NCBI GenBank assembly: GCA_030041095.1 | Contig: JASHON010000169.1 | Span: 1-64,000, forward strand | From: Terriglobia bacterium | GTDB lineage: Bacteria > Acidobacteriota > Terriglobia > UBA7540 | Direction of reading: 5' to 3' | DNA: 64,000 nt | Part shown: piece after piece, positions 18,162 through 27,665 of the stretch | How the letters are laid out: every line of letters begins with the position of its first letter | Position numbering within the stretch: position 1 is the first letter of the stretch | Made by a program: the position numbers and the translations under genes | Notes under the pieces: generated by a model | Told to the model about the DNA's origin: nothing | What the model saw: only the letters and a program-made list of their open reading frames with translations | Database searches by the model: none

Positions 18162-19040
18162 TTGGCAGCGATACTGATCGACTGTTTTCTCCTCGGCTTG
18201 CTTCACGGCATCCTGCCGGATGAGCATACATGGCCGATTACGTTCAGCTATGCGATCGGGAGTGGGAGCGGCTCGCGCGGAATGCGCGCGGGCGTCTATT
18301 TCGGGGCCGCGTTCACCTTTCAGCGCACGCTGATGTCGGAGCTCTCCTACCTCGCGCTCGCGCCGTTTCTGCGCTCGCCCAAAGTGAACGCGGCGGCCTA
18401 CGTGGTGGTAGGAGCGGCCATGTCGATTGCGGGCTGGCTTTTGTTGCGCGGCCGCCATTACGGCCATTTCCATATTCTGGGGCATCATCACGAGAGGCTT
18501 GAGGATATGGAGCGGTCGCGGGCAATCCTGACGCGCCATCACGTCTCCCGCGCCAACGCACAAGGGACGCCATTGTATTGGACGCTGATTCACGGCTTCA
18601 TTGCAGGCTTCGGGTTTGGAGCATTTTCGCTTTTCGTCAATGGAGTGGCTGCGCCAGCCATGCCGGGCGCATGGCTCGGATTTTTGCCGGGGCTGCTCTT
18701 CGGCGTGGGAACTTTGGTAATGCTGGCCGCAGTGGGAGCCGCTTTTGGCGCCGGATTGCGGCTGGTGAGCGGAGTGAAGGAACAGGATGCGCGGCGTCTG
18801 GGAGCCCGTTTGGGCGCCACGGTGCTGTTTGCCGGAGGATTCCTCTTTGTTGCCGCGGGGCTTGTGATGGCGACCGGGCTCAGCCGGCATCTACCGGTGG
18901 ATATGGGGGAGGCCGTGATCGGGTTGTTCGTTGTCGTGATCGTCATTCCGGCTTCGGTAGATGCCTGGCGAAAATTGGCGCACGCGACGCGGTCGGCCGG
19001 TGGGAGCAACGCCGGACGCTCTCAAAATGCCGGCCGCTGA
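18162..19040 (+). CDS. NicO/RcnA-like metal transporter (predicted)
   Basis: A 292-residue polytopic membrane protein with about seven helices. The first helix holds LLHGILPDEHTW, resembling the HxxxxDH-type metal site of nickel/cobalt permeases. A cytoplasmic loop at about residues 100-130 is rich in histidine (HYGHFHILGHHHE, later RHH), as in RcnA and UreH-like exporters. Metal identity and direction are unknown. The start is TTG at 18162, with AAGGGAAAGG 8-15 bases upstream; no ATG fits better. A TauE/SafE-type anion exporter is the main alternative. Confidence 0.65.
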   Translation: MAAILIDCFLLGLLHGILPDEHTWPITFSYAIGSGSGSRGMRAGVYFGAAFTFQRTLMSELSYLALAPFLRSPKVNAAAYVVVGAAMSIAGWLLLRGRHYGHFHILGHHHERLEDMERSRAILTRHHVSRANAQGTPLYWTLIHGFIAGFGFGAFSLFVNGVAAPAMPGAWLGFLPGLLFGVGTLVMLAAVGAAFGAGLRLVSGVKEQDARRLGARLGATVLFAGGFLFVAAGLVMATGLSRHLPVDMGEAVIGLFVVVIVIPASVDAWRKLAHATRSAGGSNAGRSQNAGR

Positions 19041-19108
19041 CCGGGCCTCGAGGCACCGAGTTCCGCGTAAGCCCGATTGTCGGCGGTGCTAGAAGAAACA
19101 ACTGTGCG

Positions 19109-19921
19109 CTACCTGCTTTGCCGTTCATTTTCTAACGCGCGCAGACGAGCGGGCAGGAATGGATGAATTAACACCTGGTAAGCTCCAGCGCCGATCACCC
19201 CGCCTGCCAGTGGGCCGGCAATCGGCACCCACCAGTAATGACCGGGCGAAGGAAGGGCCGCGGCTCCCCAACCGGCAAAGAAGCAGAACAGCCGCGGGCC
19301 AAAATCACGCGCCGGGTTAATCGCCCAGGCCTCCAGATATCCCATGGAAGCTCCGATCGTCGCCACCAGAAGGCCGATGATCAGCGCGCTCGAGTTCGCC
19401 TGGGGCGCCATTTCATTGTACTGTTCCGTGATCGCGAAAATACCAAACAGCAGAAACGCGGTGAGAATAATCTGGTCGGAAAATGCGTGCACGGGCGTAA
19501 CGGCCAAGCCGTTGTGCGTGAAGAAAACGGCGGCAGCGCCGCCCGCGGCGCGTGTGAGCCCACTGGCCGAATTGAAGTGGTCAATCACGGGCTGGAACAA
19601 AATGTAGACCAACACCGCGCCCAGAAATCCGCCAACAGTCTGCGCGACGCAATAGGGAACCACTTTCTGCCAGGAGAATTCGCGATAAAGTGCGAGCGCC
19701 AGGGTGATGGCAGGGTTGGCGTGCGTTCCCGATATCGATCCCGTCACATAAATAGCGATGCTGACGCCCAAGCCCCACGCAATACAAAGTCCCCAATACG
19801 CGTGCTGATAGGGGCTGGGCTTGTAAAGGAAATACATGGCCGCAGCCGAGTCTCCGAAGGAGATGATGATCAAGACAGCTACAGCTTCGGCGATAAGCTC
19901 GCCAAACAATCGTTTGGTCAT
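19109..19921 (-). CDS. glpF: Aquaglyceroporin (MIP family)
   Basis: A 270-residue channel with six membrane helices and the two NPA half-helices, seen as HANPAIT (about residue 66) and INPARDFGPR (about 200). The Asp directly after NPAR is the usual mark of glycerol-conducting members, so passive uptake of glycerol or small polyols is likely. I start at ATG 19921 (MTKRLFGELIAEA), since this is where the family begins; the open frame runs further upstream into the divergent gene. No glpK or glpD is present. The gene is divergent from the sugar-acid module. Confidence 0.88.
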   Translation of the reverse strand: MTKRLFGELIAEAVAVLIIISFGDSAAAMYFLYKPSPYQHAYWGLCIAWGLGVSIAIYVTGSISGTHANPAITLALALYREFSWQKVVPYCVAQTVGGFLGAVLVYILFQPVIDHFNSASGLTRAAGGAAAVFFTHNGLAVTPVHAFSDQIILTAFLLFGIFAITEQYNEMAPQANSSALIIGLLVATIGASMGYLEAWAINPARDFGPRLFCFFAGWGAAALPSPGHYWWVPIAGPLAGGVIGAGAYQVLIHPFLPARLRALENERQSR

Positions 19922-20071
19922 GGTCTCTGAATAGTATCTCCGAGCCAGCCATTGAGACAACCGGCGTGACACCTCGATCTTGCGTAGCACCTCGCAATCT
20001 TCAGCGTGCCCTCGGCGCCGTGGTATTCTTAGCGGGTTGTCGAGAACACCATCGCTTCTGAAGGAGCCGAG

Positions 20072-20893
20072 ATGCATCTCTATCGATCGAAAGACGGGAC
20101 GGTTATCGAACACGGTGGAAATCATTTTGCCGCCCCGGCACTCGCTTGGGATGCGCTGATCGCTCGTGATGACTTACAAGCCTTTCTCGAGCGGCAAGTT
20201 TCTACGGCTCGCCAGCTCGACCACCTTCCGGATCTCCTCGCGCCCATTGGCAGCCAGGAAGTTTGGGGTGCAGGCGTCACTTACAATCGCAGCCGAAGCG
20301 CTCGCATGGAAGAAGCGCAGTCGGCGGGAGGCGGTGATTTTTACGACCGCATCTATGGTGCCGAGCGGCCGGAGCTGTTCTTCAAAGCTCCGCCGTCCCG
20401 GGTTGTGGGTTCCGGCGACCGGGTGGTGATCCGGCGAGACAGCTCATGGTCTGTGCCGGAGCCGGAATTGACCCTCCTGGTTGCGGCTAGCGGCAAGATT
20501 ACCGGCTACACCATTGGCAACGACATGAGTGCACGCGACATTGAAGGGGAAAATCCGCTCTACCTTCCTCAAGCCAAGATGTACGATGGAAGCTGCGCTT
20601 TGGGACCCGGCATTTGGCTGAGCGAGAATCCCTTGCCAGGCTCTACAGAAATTCGCCTTGAAATCTTTCGTGACAGCAGTCTTGCATTCCAGGGAATAAC
20701 GAACCTGGCTGAGATGAAGCGTACCCCTGAGACTTTGGTGAAATATCTTTTCAGCCATATTCGATTCCCTAACGGCTGCTTCTTAATGACGGGCACGGGA
20801 ATTGTGCCTCCGGAGCGTTTTACGCTAAAAGCGAACGATGAAATTCGCATCACCATCGAGCCGATTGGAACGCTCGTGAACACGGTGGGGTAA
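20072..20893 (+). CDS. 2-dehydro-3-deoxypentonate dehydratase (FAH family)
   Basis: A 273-residue fumarylacetoacetate-hydrolase-fold protein. Motifs are VWGAGVTYNRSRSAR (about 68-82), PELFFKAPPSRVV, the metal-site stretch PEPELTLLV (about 129-137) and GNDMSARDIEGENPLYLPQAK. The last pattern matches 2-keto-3-deoxy-arabinonate/xylonate dehydratases (KdaD/AraD1) better than true FAH enzymes. The product would be 2,5-dioxopentanoate. GAAGGAGCCGAG precedes ATG. The next gene starts 2 bases after the stop and encodes the enzyme that uses this product, which strongly supports the role. Confidence 0.85.
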   Translation: MHLYRSKDGTVIEHGGNHFAAPALAWDALIARDDLQAFLERQVSTARQLDHLPDLLAPIGSQEVWGAGVTYNRSRSARMEEAQSAGGGDFYDRIYGAERPELFFKAPPSRVVGSGDRVVIRRDSSWSVPEPELTLLVAASGKITGYTIGNDMSARDIEGENPLYLPQAKMYDGSCALGPGIWLSENPLPGSTEIRLEIFRDSSLAFQGITNLAEMKRTPETLVKYLFSHIRFPNGCFLMTGTGIVPPERFTLKANDEIRITIEPIGTLVNTVG

Positions 20894-20895
20894 AG

Positions 20896-22506
20896 ATGGA
20901 ACCAGGAGCGGCGCAGCTATTGAGTGGGAAAAACTTCACAGGCTTCACGCTTTCGGCGCGAGGCAGCAAGACCTTCCGGGGATTTAATCCGGCGACCGGC
21001 GAATGGCTGGAACCGGCTTTTCATCAGGCTACTTCGGAAGAAATTGACGCTGCGCTGGCCCTGGCTTCGCGCGCCGCACCTGCTCTTCGTGCAATGTCTC
21101 GGGAAGCCACAGCCGCATTTTTGAGGGTGATCGGCGAGGAGTTGGAAACGGTCGGAGAGGAATGGATCGAGCGGGCGGCTGAAGAGACCGGACTCGGGCC
21201 GGCACGATTGGCGGGCGAAAGAACGCGCACCATCAACCAGATCCGCCTTTTTGCGGCGCTGGTGAAGGAGGGTTCCTGGGTGGACGCGCGAATTGATCCA
21301 GCGCTTCCCGACCGCAAACCGATCCCACGCCCTGACCTGCGGCGAATGCTCGTGTCTTTAGGGCCCGTTGCAGTTTTTGGCGCGAGTAATTTTCCTCTGG
21401 CTTTCTCTGTGGCTGGTGGTGACACGGCTTCGGCGCTTGCTGCCCGCAATCCGGTCGTCGTCAAGGCGCATCCAGCGCATCCCGGAACGTCGGAGATAGC
21501 GGCAGAAGCCATCAAAAGAGCGGTTCAAAAATCGCGTTTGCCCGAAGGTACGTTTTCCATGCTTCACGGCATAGATCCCGAAATCAGCCTGGCCGTGGTG
21601 CGGCATCCCGCAATCAAAGCTGTGGCTTTCACAGGCTCATTGAAGGCAGGGCGGGCCATCTTTGACGCGGCCTCGCAACGGCCTGAGCCTATTCCTGTGT
21701 TTGCAGAGATGGGAAGCATCAATCCGGTTTTCGTCTTGCCCGGTGCTGCGAGGGAGAGACGTGATGAGATTGCGAGCGGCCTGGCAGGATCCATCAATTT
21801 GGGCGTCGGACAGTTCTGTACCTGTCCGGGGCTTATCGTGGGGAAAGAGGACGAAGCTTTCAAGCAGTTCGCAGAAAAGCTTGCGGCGCTTTTCGGCCAG
21901 GCTGCGCCTGCCACGATGCTCCATCCAGGAATCCTCAAGGGCTACGGGGAAGCCGTCAAGCGAGCTCAGAAGGTGAAGGGTATCACAGCGCATCCATCCA
22001 TGCTGCCGGCCGATCCCGCGCGAACGGCCGCCACTCCCGTCTTGTTTGAAACGGACGCTGCCGCTTGGCTTTCGAATGCGGAACTGGCTGAAGAGATATT
22101 CGGCCCGGCGTCGATTCTGGTTCATGCAGAGCACGACGAAACGCTCCTGCAGATTGCCCGGACGCTGCCTGGCAGCCTCACCGCCAGCGTGTTTGGAGAC
22201 GTCTCAGACCTCTCTGCGCATCGCGAGCTTATTGCCGTTCTCGAAGCAAAAGCAGGCCGGCTGATCTTCAACGGCTATCCCACCGGACTGGAAGTGTCGC
22301 ACGCGGTTCATCACGGCGGTCCGTATCCCGCCACCACCGATCCTCGATTCACTTCAGTGGGCACGGCCGCGATCCTGCGCTTTGCCCGCCCTATCTGTTA
22401 TCAGAATTTTCCGGAGAAAGTTTTGCCGCCAGAGTTGCAGAATGAAAACACGCTGGGAATCTGGCGCACCATCGACGGCGAGCTTACCAAGAGAAACGCC
22501 GGCTGA
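20896..22506 (+). CDS. 2,5-dioxopentanoate (alpha-ketoglutarate semialdehyde) dehydrogenase
   Basis: A 536-residue NAD(P)-dependent aldehyde dehydrogenase. The catalytic Cys lies in GQFCTCPG (about residue 308) and the general base Glu in FAEMGSINPVFVLPG (about 270). PVAVFGASNFPLAFSVAGGDTASALAA and FTGSLKAGRAIFDAA are typical of the KGSADH subgroup. It oxidises 2,5-dioxopentanoate to 2-oxoglutarate. It follows the dehydratase by 2 bases, with GGGGTAAAG as ribosome site, so both are translated from one message. Together they form the last two steps of the Weimberg route from pentoses. The earlier dehydrogenase and pentonate dehydratase are not in the window. Confidence 0.9.
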   Translation: MEPGAAQLLSGKNFTGFTLSARGSKTFRGFNPATGEWLEPAFHQATSEEIDAALALASRAAPALRAMSREATAAFLRVIGEELETVGEEWIERAAEETGLGPARLAGERTRTINQIRLFAALVKEGSWVDARIDPALPDRKPIPRPDLRRMLVSLGPVAVFGASNFPLAFSVAGGDTASALAARNPVVVKAHPAHPGTSEIAAEAIKRAVQKSRLPEGTFSMLHGIDPEISLAVVRHPAIKAVAFTGSLKAGRAIFDAASQRPEPIPVFAEMGSINPVFVLPGAARERRDEIASGLAGSINLGVGQFCTCPGLIVGKEDEAFKQFAEKLAALFGQAAPATMLHPGILKGYGEAVKRAQKVKGITAHPSMLPADPARTAATPVLFETDAAAWLSNAELAEEIFGPASILVHAEHDETLLQIARTLPGSLTASVFGDVSDLSAHRELIAVLEAKAGRLIFNGYPTGLEVSHAVHHGGPYPATTDPRFTSVGTAAILRFARPICYQNFPEKVLPPELQNENTLGIWRTIDGELTKRNAG

Positions 22507-22514
22507 ACGATTGT

Positions 22515-24515
22515 CTACTGAATTTCCAGGAAATCATCTTGGCGTACCCGCGCAGGCTTCGCCAGCAGCGCGAGGCGGTCGAGATCGAAATATCGATAAA
22601 AGTCCAGGCAAAACAATTCCGGGGCGTCTCCGAAATGGATGGGCTTGGTGTAAACGTAGGAGAGACTATGAATGCCGCGTCGCGTCCGGATCTCGGAAAA
22701 TAGCCCAGGCTGAAGCGCACCGGATAGCAGCGCGACGAACTGGCTGCGGATGCCCGTAGCGTCGAGACCGATGCCCGGCGGATTCCATCGGTGCTTGGCC
22801 CATTGAGCAATCGCAATCAGTTGTGCGGCTTCCAAGGCAGCGGGGCGCTTTCCGACGGCGTCCAACATTTCGGCGAAGCTTTCCACGGCCCCGCGGCTTC
22901 CCGGCGATGCATCGCCTGTGAAGAGAAGGTTCACCGCCAAAACCTGCTCGTCGCGGCCGATCAGGAAAGCGACGCGCGGAAGCTGCGCCCAGCTTTTTTG
23001 AGCTTCGTCTGCTCTTCCTTGGTCATCCAGAAAGATAGTGAGTGGCGCGCGGTCCGGCGCATCCATCGACTTCAGCCAAACACCCGTTGCGCTCAAGCCG
23101 TTGCTCATCTCAAAGCGATAGGAAAGGGATTCGAGCCGGTTATGCAGGGTGTCATCGATGCGCCACGGACGCACCACCGCCACAGGATGGTATCGAACTA
23201 CGTCACGCAGCTTGGCGCGTTGCGAGACCGCCCAAGCGGCAAAGGCAGGGCCGGTAGGAACGGCAGGGCGGCTGAGTCCAGCCGCCATTTTTCGCGCCAG
23301 GCCGAGAATCGTCAAGTTATCTTTAGGAAGACCGACGGCGAGTTGGGAATAGCTTTTGATGTCCGACCCCACCAGAATTTCCTTGCTTGGGCCTTCGACG
23401 CCGAAATTTGAGTCGAAGAACCGATACGCCTGCTGGCGATTGTCTCTGCCGTTGTTGTGGGCGGATATCTGGGTGTCTTCGTGGAACTGGAAGGCGGATG
23501 GTTTGCCGAACATGCGATAAAACGGCAGGATGGGATCATAGATTTCCGGCTTTACGAGCGGCCCGCGGAAGCAGCAATTGTCTTCAGCATTGGTGACAAT
23601 CAGTGTGGGCCGTGGCGCGCGCAAAGCTGCCAGGGTTGAATAATCCTGTCCCACAAGAAAATCCGATTCATTTTGCTCGAAGTCGCCGGGCTCGCCCGGC
23701 GGCCGTTCCACCCGGCCGATGAGAGACGTAAATCCTGCCACCGGAATTGCCACGGCAACGCGCTGATCGAGCGAGCTGAGCAAGATCGTTTGCCAGCCGC
23801 CTCCCGAGACGCCGGTCATTCCAATCCGCGCACGATCGACGTGCGGATCGTCCCACAGGTAGTCAAGGCCTCGCCGCATGGCCAGGTAAAAAAGTCCCAC
23901 GCCACTTGCGCCTGCAAGGTCAAGCTGGGCGCCGTACCAGTGGTCGTTCTGCGGCGTCCGCAGTTCGCCCATGTCCAGCCATTCGAGACTCAGCACGATC
24001 ATGCCTCGGAGCGCCAGGTTGATGCACTCTTTCTGGTTAAACTCCTCAGCCTTGCCGATGGGAAAATGCCCTATAACGTCCAGCACAGCGGGAACTTTCC
24101 CGTTCAAGTGCGCCGGCTCGTAGAGCAGGGCCGTAGAATCGAATCCGGGAACAATTTCATACTGATACTTTGCGATTTGATATCCTTCGCCGGCTGGAAT
24201 CTTGCCCAGGTTGCGGAACTCGGGCGGCGAGTCCACCCACGCCCGTGGCCAGCCGTGATCGATCACCTTCAGAACCCGCTGCCGGATTCGTTCGGATTCA
24301 GAGAACCACTCGGCGGCGCTTGCAGGATGAGGAAGCTGAGGCGCGCGTTGCAACAGGTATTCTTGCAGTTGATAGGCGACCACGTCGGGAGTCTGCAGCG
24401 ACGGGTCGAGAATGGGACCGATCTCCTCGCTGGTGGCTTGCGCAGCAGCGCAAGCGGCGCCGGCGAGCAGCAATACAGCCAAAACGATCATCCGCCGCAG
24501 CAAGTGTCTCTCCAT
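22515..24515 (-). CDS. Secreted alpha/beta hydrolase (acetyl-xylan-esterase-like)
   Basis: A 666-residue protein with a signal peptide (MIVLAVLLLAGAACAAAQ). The hydrolase fold lies at about residues 130-360. The nucleophile elbow is GVSGGGW (Ser near 236), an Asp candidate is in NAEDNCC, and a His candidate is in DTQISAHNN. The C-terminal 300 residues form a second domain I cannot name. It resembles the acidobacterial xylan-esterase-like family, but the substrate is unproven. The gene follows the TIM-barrel gene by 21 bases, and both proteins are exported, which suggests a common sugar-polymer task. Confidence 0.82.
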   Translation of the reverse strand: MERHLLRRMIVLAVLLLAGAACAAAQATSEEIGPILDPSLQTPDVVAYQLQEYLLQRAPQLPHPASAAEWFSESERIRQRVLKVIDHGWPRAWVDSPPEFRNLGKIPAGEGYQIAKYQYEIVPGFDSTALLYEPAHLNGKVPAVLDVIGHFPIGKAEEFNQKECINLALRGMIVLSLEWLDMGELRTPQNDHWYGAQLDLAGASGVGLFYLAMRRGLDYLWDDPHVDRARIGMTGVSGGGWQTILLSSLDQRVAVAIPVAGFTSLIGRVERPPGEPGDFEQNESDFLVGQDYSTLAALRAPRPTLIVTNAEDNCCFRGPLVKPEIYDPILPFYRMFGKPSAFQFHEDTQISAHNNGRDNRQQAYRFFDSNFGVEGPSKEILVGSDIKSYSQLAVGLPKDNLTILGLARKMAAGLSRPAVPTGPAFAAWAVSQRAKLRDVVRYHPVAVVRPWRIDDTLHNRLESLSYRFEMSNGLSATGVWLKSMDAPDRAPLTIFLDDQGRADEAQKSWAQLPRVAFLIGRDEQVLAVNLLFTGDASPGSRGAVESFAEMLDAVGKRPAALEAAQLIAIAQWAKHRWNPPGIGLDATGIRSQFVALLSGALQPGLFSEIRTRRGIHSLSYVYTKPIHFGDAPELFCLDFYRYFDLDRLALLAKPARVRQDDFLEIQ

Positions 24516-24536
24516 GGTCGGGAATCCTTGAGGAAC

Positions 24537-25454
24537 CTACAAAAATCGGACCAGCTCATTGACGATGTTTTGAACTCCTTCGTACGGATCCCCCATCCCA
24601 TCGTAGAGGACGGAATAGATTCCGCGAAACCTCGCTTCTTTGGAGATTTCGACGCAAGCTTCAAAATCAAATGTGGATTCGTTTCCCTGTGCGTCAAACG
24701 AATCGCCGGCTGCGTGGCACAAGTCGTAGGCGCGGGAGAATAACAGGCGCAGACCGTCCTGTCGCGCCTGGCTGTTCGAGAAGGCCGCGAAGTCAGGCAA
24801 GGTTCTCACATAGAAAGATTCCGAGCCTCGCACGATGGCGATTAGAGAATCCGGGTCTTCTTCAGATAGGTCACCAACCAGCGTATAAACGCCCCGCTCC
24901 CTGCCGTAGAAAGCCAGCCGCCGGTAAGATTCGATCACCGGAGAAAGGTCCGCAGGATTCACTCTGCCCGGCAATACCGAAACCGAGTGTGCGCCCACTT
25001 CCTGGGCGTAGGTCACCCATTTCTCGGCAAGCGCGACGGCGTCCGCGCGGGCGCCGGGATCGGGCGAAGACAACCCGCCGGCGTTCAGAACCTCGGGCAG
25101 ATCAATTTGCACATTCAGGATGATTGAGCGCGAGCGGTACGCCTGCCGTCGGATCTCGAGAAGGTAGGGTCTTTCTGTAGACGCAAAGTGGCGCGCGGCG
25201 ATCTCTAACCGGTGGACTTCATATCGTTCGGCCACCATCGCCGGAAAGTCGAGCAAGGACAGCATAGGGCCGGGCAGTTGAAAGGAGGGATCACGAGTGG
25301 CGGCAAAAAAGTTGCGAAAGCTCCGTGAAGAAATTCCTACGCGGATGAGCCGGGCGGGATCGTAATAAACAGGCAAGCTACGGCCCAGCGGCTTGCCCCA
25401 CGCCCGTGCCGCGCCCGCCGACACTGCCGCCGCAAGGAACTTTCTGCGATTCAT
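24537..25454 (-). CDS. Tat-exported sugar phosphate isomerase/epimerase-like TIM-barrel protein
   Basis: A 305-residue protein. It opens with a Tat signal (MNRRKFLAAAVSAGAARAWG). The rest has the AP-endonuclease-2/xylose-isomerase-like barrel pattern: LEIAARHF near the second strand, ILNVQIDLP, GAHSVSVLPG, YTLVGDLSEEDPDS and a final GIYSVLYDGMGDPYEGV. The usual metal ligands are only partly recognisable, so activity is uncertain. It lies 35 bases after argS and 21 bases before the hydrolase gene, all on the minus strand. The substrate is unknown. Confidence 0.78.
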   Translation of the reverse strand: MNRRKFLAAAVSAGAARAWGKPLGRSLPVYYDPARLIRVGISSRSFRNFFAATRDPSFQLPGPMLSLLDFPAMVAERYEVHRLEIAARHFASTERPYLLEIRRQAYRSRSIILNVQIDLPEVLNAGGLSSPDPGARADAVALAEKWVTYAQEVGAHSVSVLPGRVNPADLSPVIESYRRLAFYGRERGVYTLVGDLSEEDPDSLIAIVRGSESFYVRTLPDFAAFSNSQARQDGLRLLFSRAYDLCHAAGDSFDAQGNESTFDFEACVEISKEARFRGIYSVLYDGMGDPYEGVQNIVNELVRFL

Positions 25455-25489
25455 CCGTTAAACCCTCCCCGGTGTCTGAACACTATTCA

Positions 25490-27601
25490 CTACATCCGGC
25501 CCGGCGCCTCGATGCCCAGCAATCGAAGCGCGGTTACCAGCGTCTCGGAAGCGAGAATCACTAGGAAGAGCAAGAAATTCTGTAATGTCTCGTCAGACTC
25601 ATGCAGGATGTGGTGATGGTGGTAGAAATTGTTGAATGCCTGGGCAAGCCTGAAGCAGAACTTCGCGAGTGTCGCCGGCTCTTCGTCTGAGATCGATTGG
25701 TCCACGGCCATCTCCAGTTGCGAGCAAAGAAGAACCAGGCCCCAAAACGCCGGCCCATCCTTTCCGCAAAGCGCCTGCCGCAATTGCTCCGGGCTAAGAG
25801 CAGCCGCCCGCGAGCTGACTGAAATGTCCGGGCGCGCTTCCCGGTATTTATTCAGGATGTTGCGTGCCCGAACCACCGTATATTGCAAGTAAGGCCCCGT
25901 CTCTCCCTCGAACGCCAACGCGTCCCTGAAGTCAAAGGCGATCGTCGTGTTCCGTGTGAATTTAACAAGGAAATAGCGCAAGGCGGCAACGGCGATTCGC
26001 CTGGAAATCGCCTCCTCCTCCACCGCATCCACCGCGGTTTCGCGCGCGCGGATCTCCTCGCGGGCTTTGTTTACCAAGGCATCAATCAAATCGTCGGCTT
26101 TCACTCCCAAGCCCTTCCGCCCGGAGACTTCAACCGTGTTTCGCTTTCGATCTTCTTCACTGAGTGCGACGCCCATCTCTTCCGCGCATCGCGCGGAGAG
26201 TTCCACCACTTCGTAAGAAAAGTGATGCATATGGCGAGCGGCCTCGGCATAACCTAACGCGAGAAATGCCCGCCGAACCACGTCCTGCAAATACGCCTGG
26301 CGCGAGTCAATCACGGCATAAGCTTCTCCGGCGCGGCCGAAGGGCGGAGCGCCTTCTTCTTCGTTCAATGCCGTCCGCCAAACTTCACTTCCGTCGGAAT
26401 AGCGGAAGAACGAGTGGTAGCCAAAGTCCCTGCCCAGCAACCCGAATTTCCAAAGATGATAAGCAATGTCTTTTCCAACGTAGGTGACGGTGCCGTTGGA
26501 CCGGACAATGATCTTCACGTCCTCACCGGCAGAGGGCGCTTCAGACCTTTCCACCGAGCCTGGTGCGCCTCCCTCGCGGCTTGAGCCGTTTTCGCCGGCC
26601 AAATCCATGACCCAGCATCCCTGGTTTTTGCCCGTTTCTTCGTAACGGATAGCGCTCGCGGACTTCATCAGCTCGAAGGCGGACTTCCAGAAATCCAGAC
26701 GAAGAATCTCACTTTCCTGGACGAGAAGATCGTAATGAATATTCAGGCGCGCCATCGTGCAAAGGTGCAGGCGGGTGATGGCTCTTGAAACTAGGTCCGC
26801 GATTGCCGCCGCTTCCCCTTTACCTTCTTCGATAACCTTTAACGTGGCGGCGCGGAATGCCAACGCGTCCGGTTGGGTTTCATAATACCGGGAGACTCGC
26901 GCGTAGAGGTCCCAACAATAATAGTCGAACCGCAGGCCGGATTCGGCCTGCGTCAGCTTGCGAACTTGCTCAAGAGATATCCGCTCCAGGCGCTCGAAAC
27001 CCACCACCACGTCCGCCACCTGAACGCCTGTATTGTCGATGTAGTATTGCACTTCCACCCGATGGCTGCGAAATCGCAGAAGCCGCACCAGAGTATCGCC
27101 TAGAACCGCATTGCGCAGGTGCCCGATGTGAGCGGCCTTGTTGGGGTTGATGCTGGTATGTTCCACCAGAACCTTGCGGCCGCTGGCGGGTGAAGCGTCC
27201 GTGCCGGTAGGGCTGGTCATCACCGAGGGCGTCGCTTCGTCGGATGCGGGCGCAACCGGCTGCGCGTCCACTGAGGGGGTTGGGGGCTGCCCAACGCGCT
27301 GGCGGAACAAGCCGGAGGCGAGCGCGCCGCGGTCGAGATGAACGTTAATGTACCCGGCCCCGGCCAGACTCAGCCTCTCGACGCCTTCAATCGGCAGCAT
27401 CCGCGCCATCACTTGCTCTGCAAGGCGTCGCGGCGGTTGCCGCAGCCGCTTCGCCAGATCGAAGCAAGACGTAATGGAAAGCTCGCCCATCTCCGGCGAC
27501 GGAGGAAACCCTAGCGCCACCTCGGCCACCTCGAGCTGGAATAACTCCATAACTACGCGACCGAATCGATCGCGGACCGCCGTTTGAATTTCAGAGTACA
27601 A
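25490..27601 (-). CDS. argS: Arginine--tRNA ligase
   Basis: A 703-residue class I synthetase, longer than the usual 550-600. HIGH is present as AHIGHLRNAVLGD (about 157), the second signature is degenerate (SGRKGLGVKADDLIDAL) and the DALR anticodon domain ends the protein. Two low-complexity insertions account for the extra length: about residues 108-145, rich in Pro, Ala, Ser and Thr just before the HIGH region, and about 333-362, rich in Gly and Ser. I prefer the TTG start at 27601, with AAAGGA 6 bases upstream. The upstream ATG at 27709 lies inside a MITE-like element. Confidence 0.92.
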   Translation of the reverse strand: MYSEIQTAVRDRFGRVVMELFQLEVAEVALGFPPSPEMGELSITSCFDLAKRLRQPPRRLAEQVMARMLPIEGVERLSLAGAGYINVHLDRGALASGLFRQRVGQPPTPSVDAQPVAPASDEATPSVMTSPTGTDASPASGRKVLVEHTSINPNKAAHIGHLRNAVLGDTLVRLLRFRSHRVEVQYYIDNTGVQVADVVVGFERLERISLEQVRKLTQAESGLRFDYYCWDLYARVSRYYETQPDALAFRAATLKVIEEGKGEAAAIADLVSRAITRLHLCTMARLNIHYDLLVQESEILRLDFWKSAFELMKSASAIRYEETGKNQGCWVMDLAGENGSSREGGAPGSVERSEAPSAGEDVKIIVRSNGTVTYVGKDIAYHLWKFGLLGRDFGYHSFFRYSDGSEVWRTALNEEEGAPPFGRAGEAYAVIDSRQAYLQDVVRRAFLALGYAEAARHMHHFSYEVVELSARCAEEMGVALSEEDRKRNTVEVSGRKGLGVKADDLIDALVNKAREEIRARETAVDAVEEEAISRRIAVAALRYFLVKFTRNTTIAFDFRDALAFEGETGPYLQYTVVRARNILNKYREARPDISVSSRAAALSPEQLRQALCGKDGPAFWGLVLLCSQLEMAVDQSISDEEPATLAKFCFRLAQAFNNFYHHHHILHESDETLQNFLLFLVILASETLVTALRLLGIEAPGRM

Positions 27602-27665
27602 AGTGAATCCTTTCGATTGCTGCTCTCCAGGCGAACCCTCCGGGTGCCGGCTGTGCGGCTCAATA

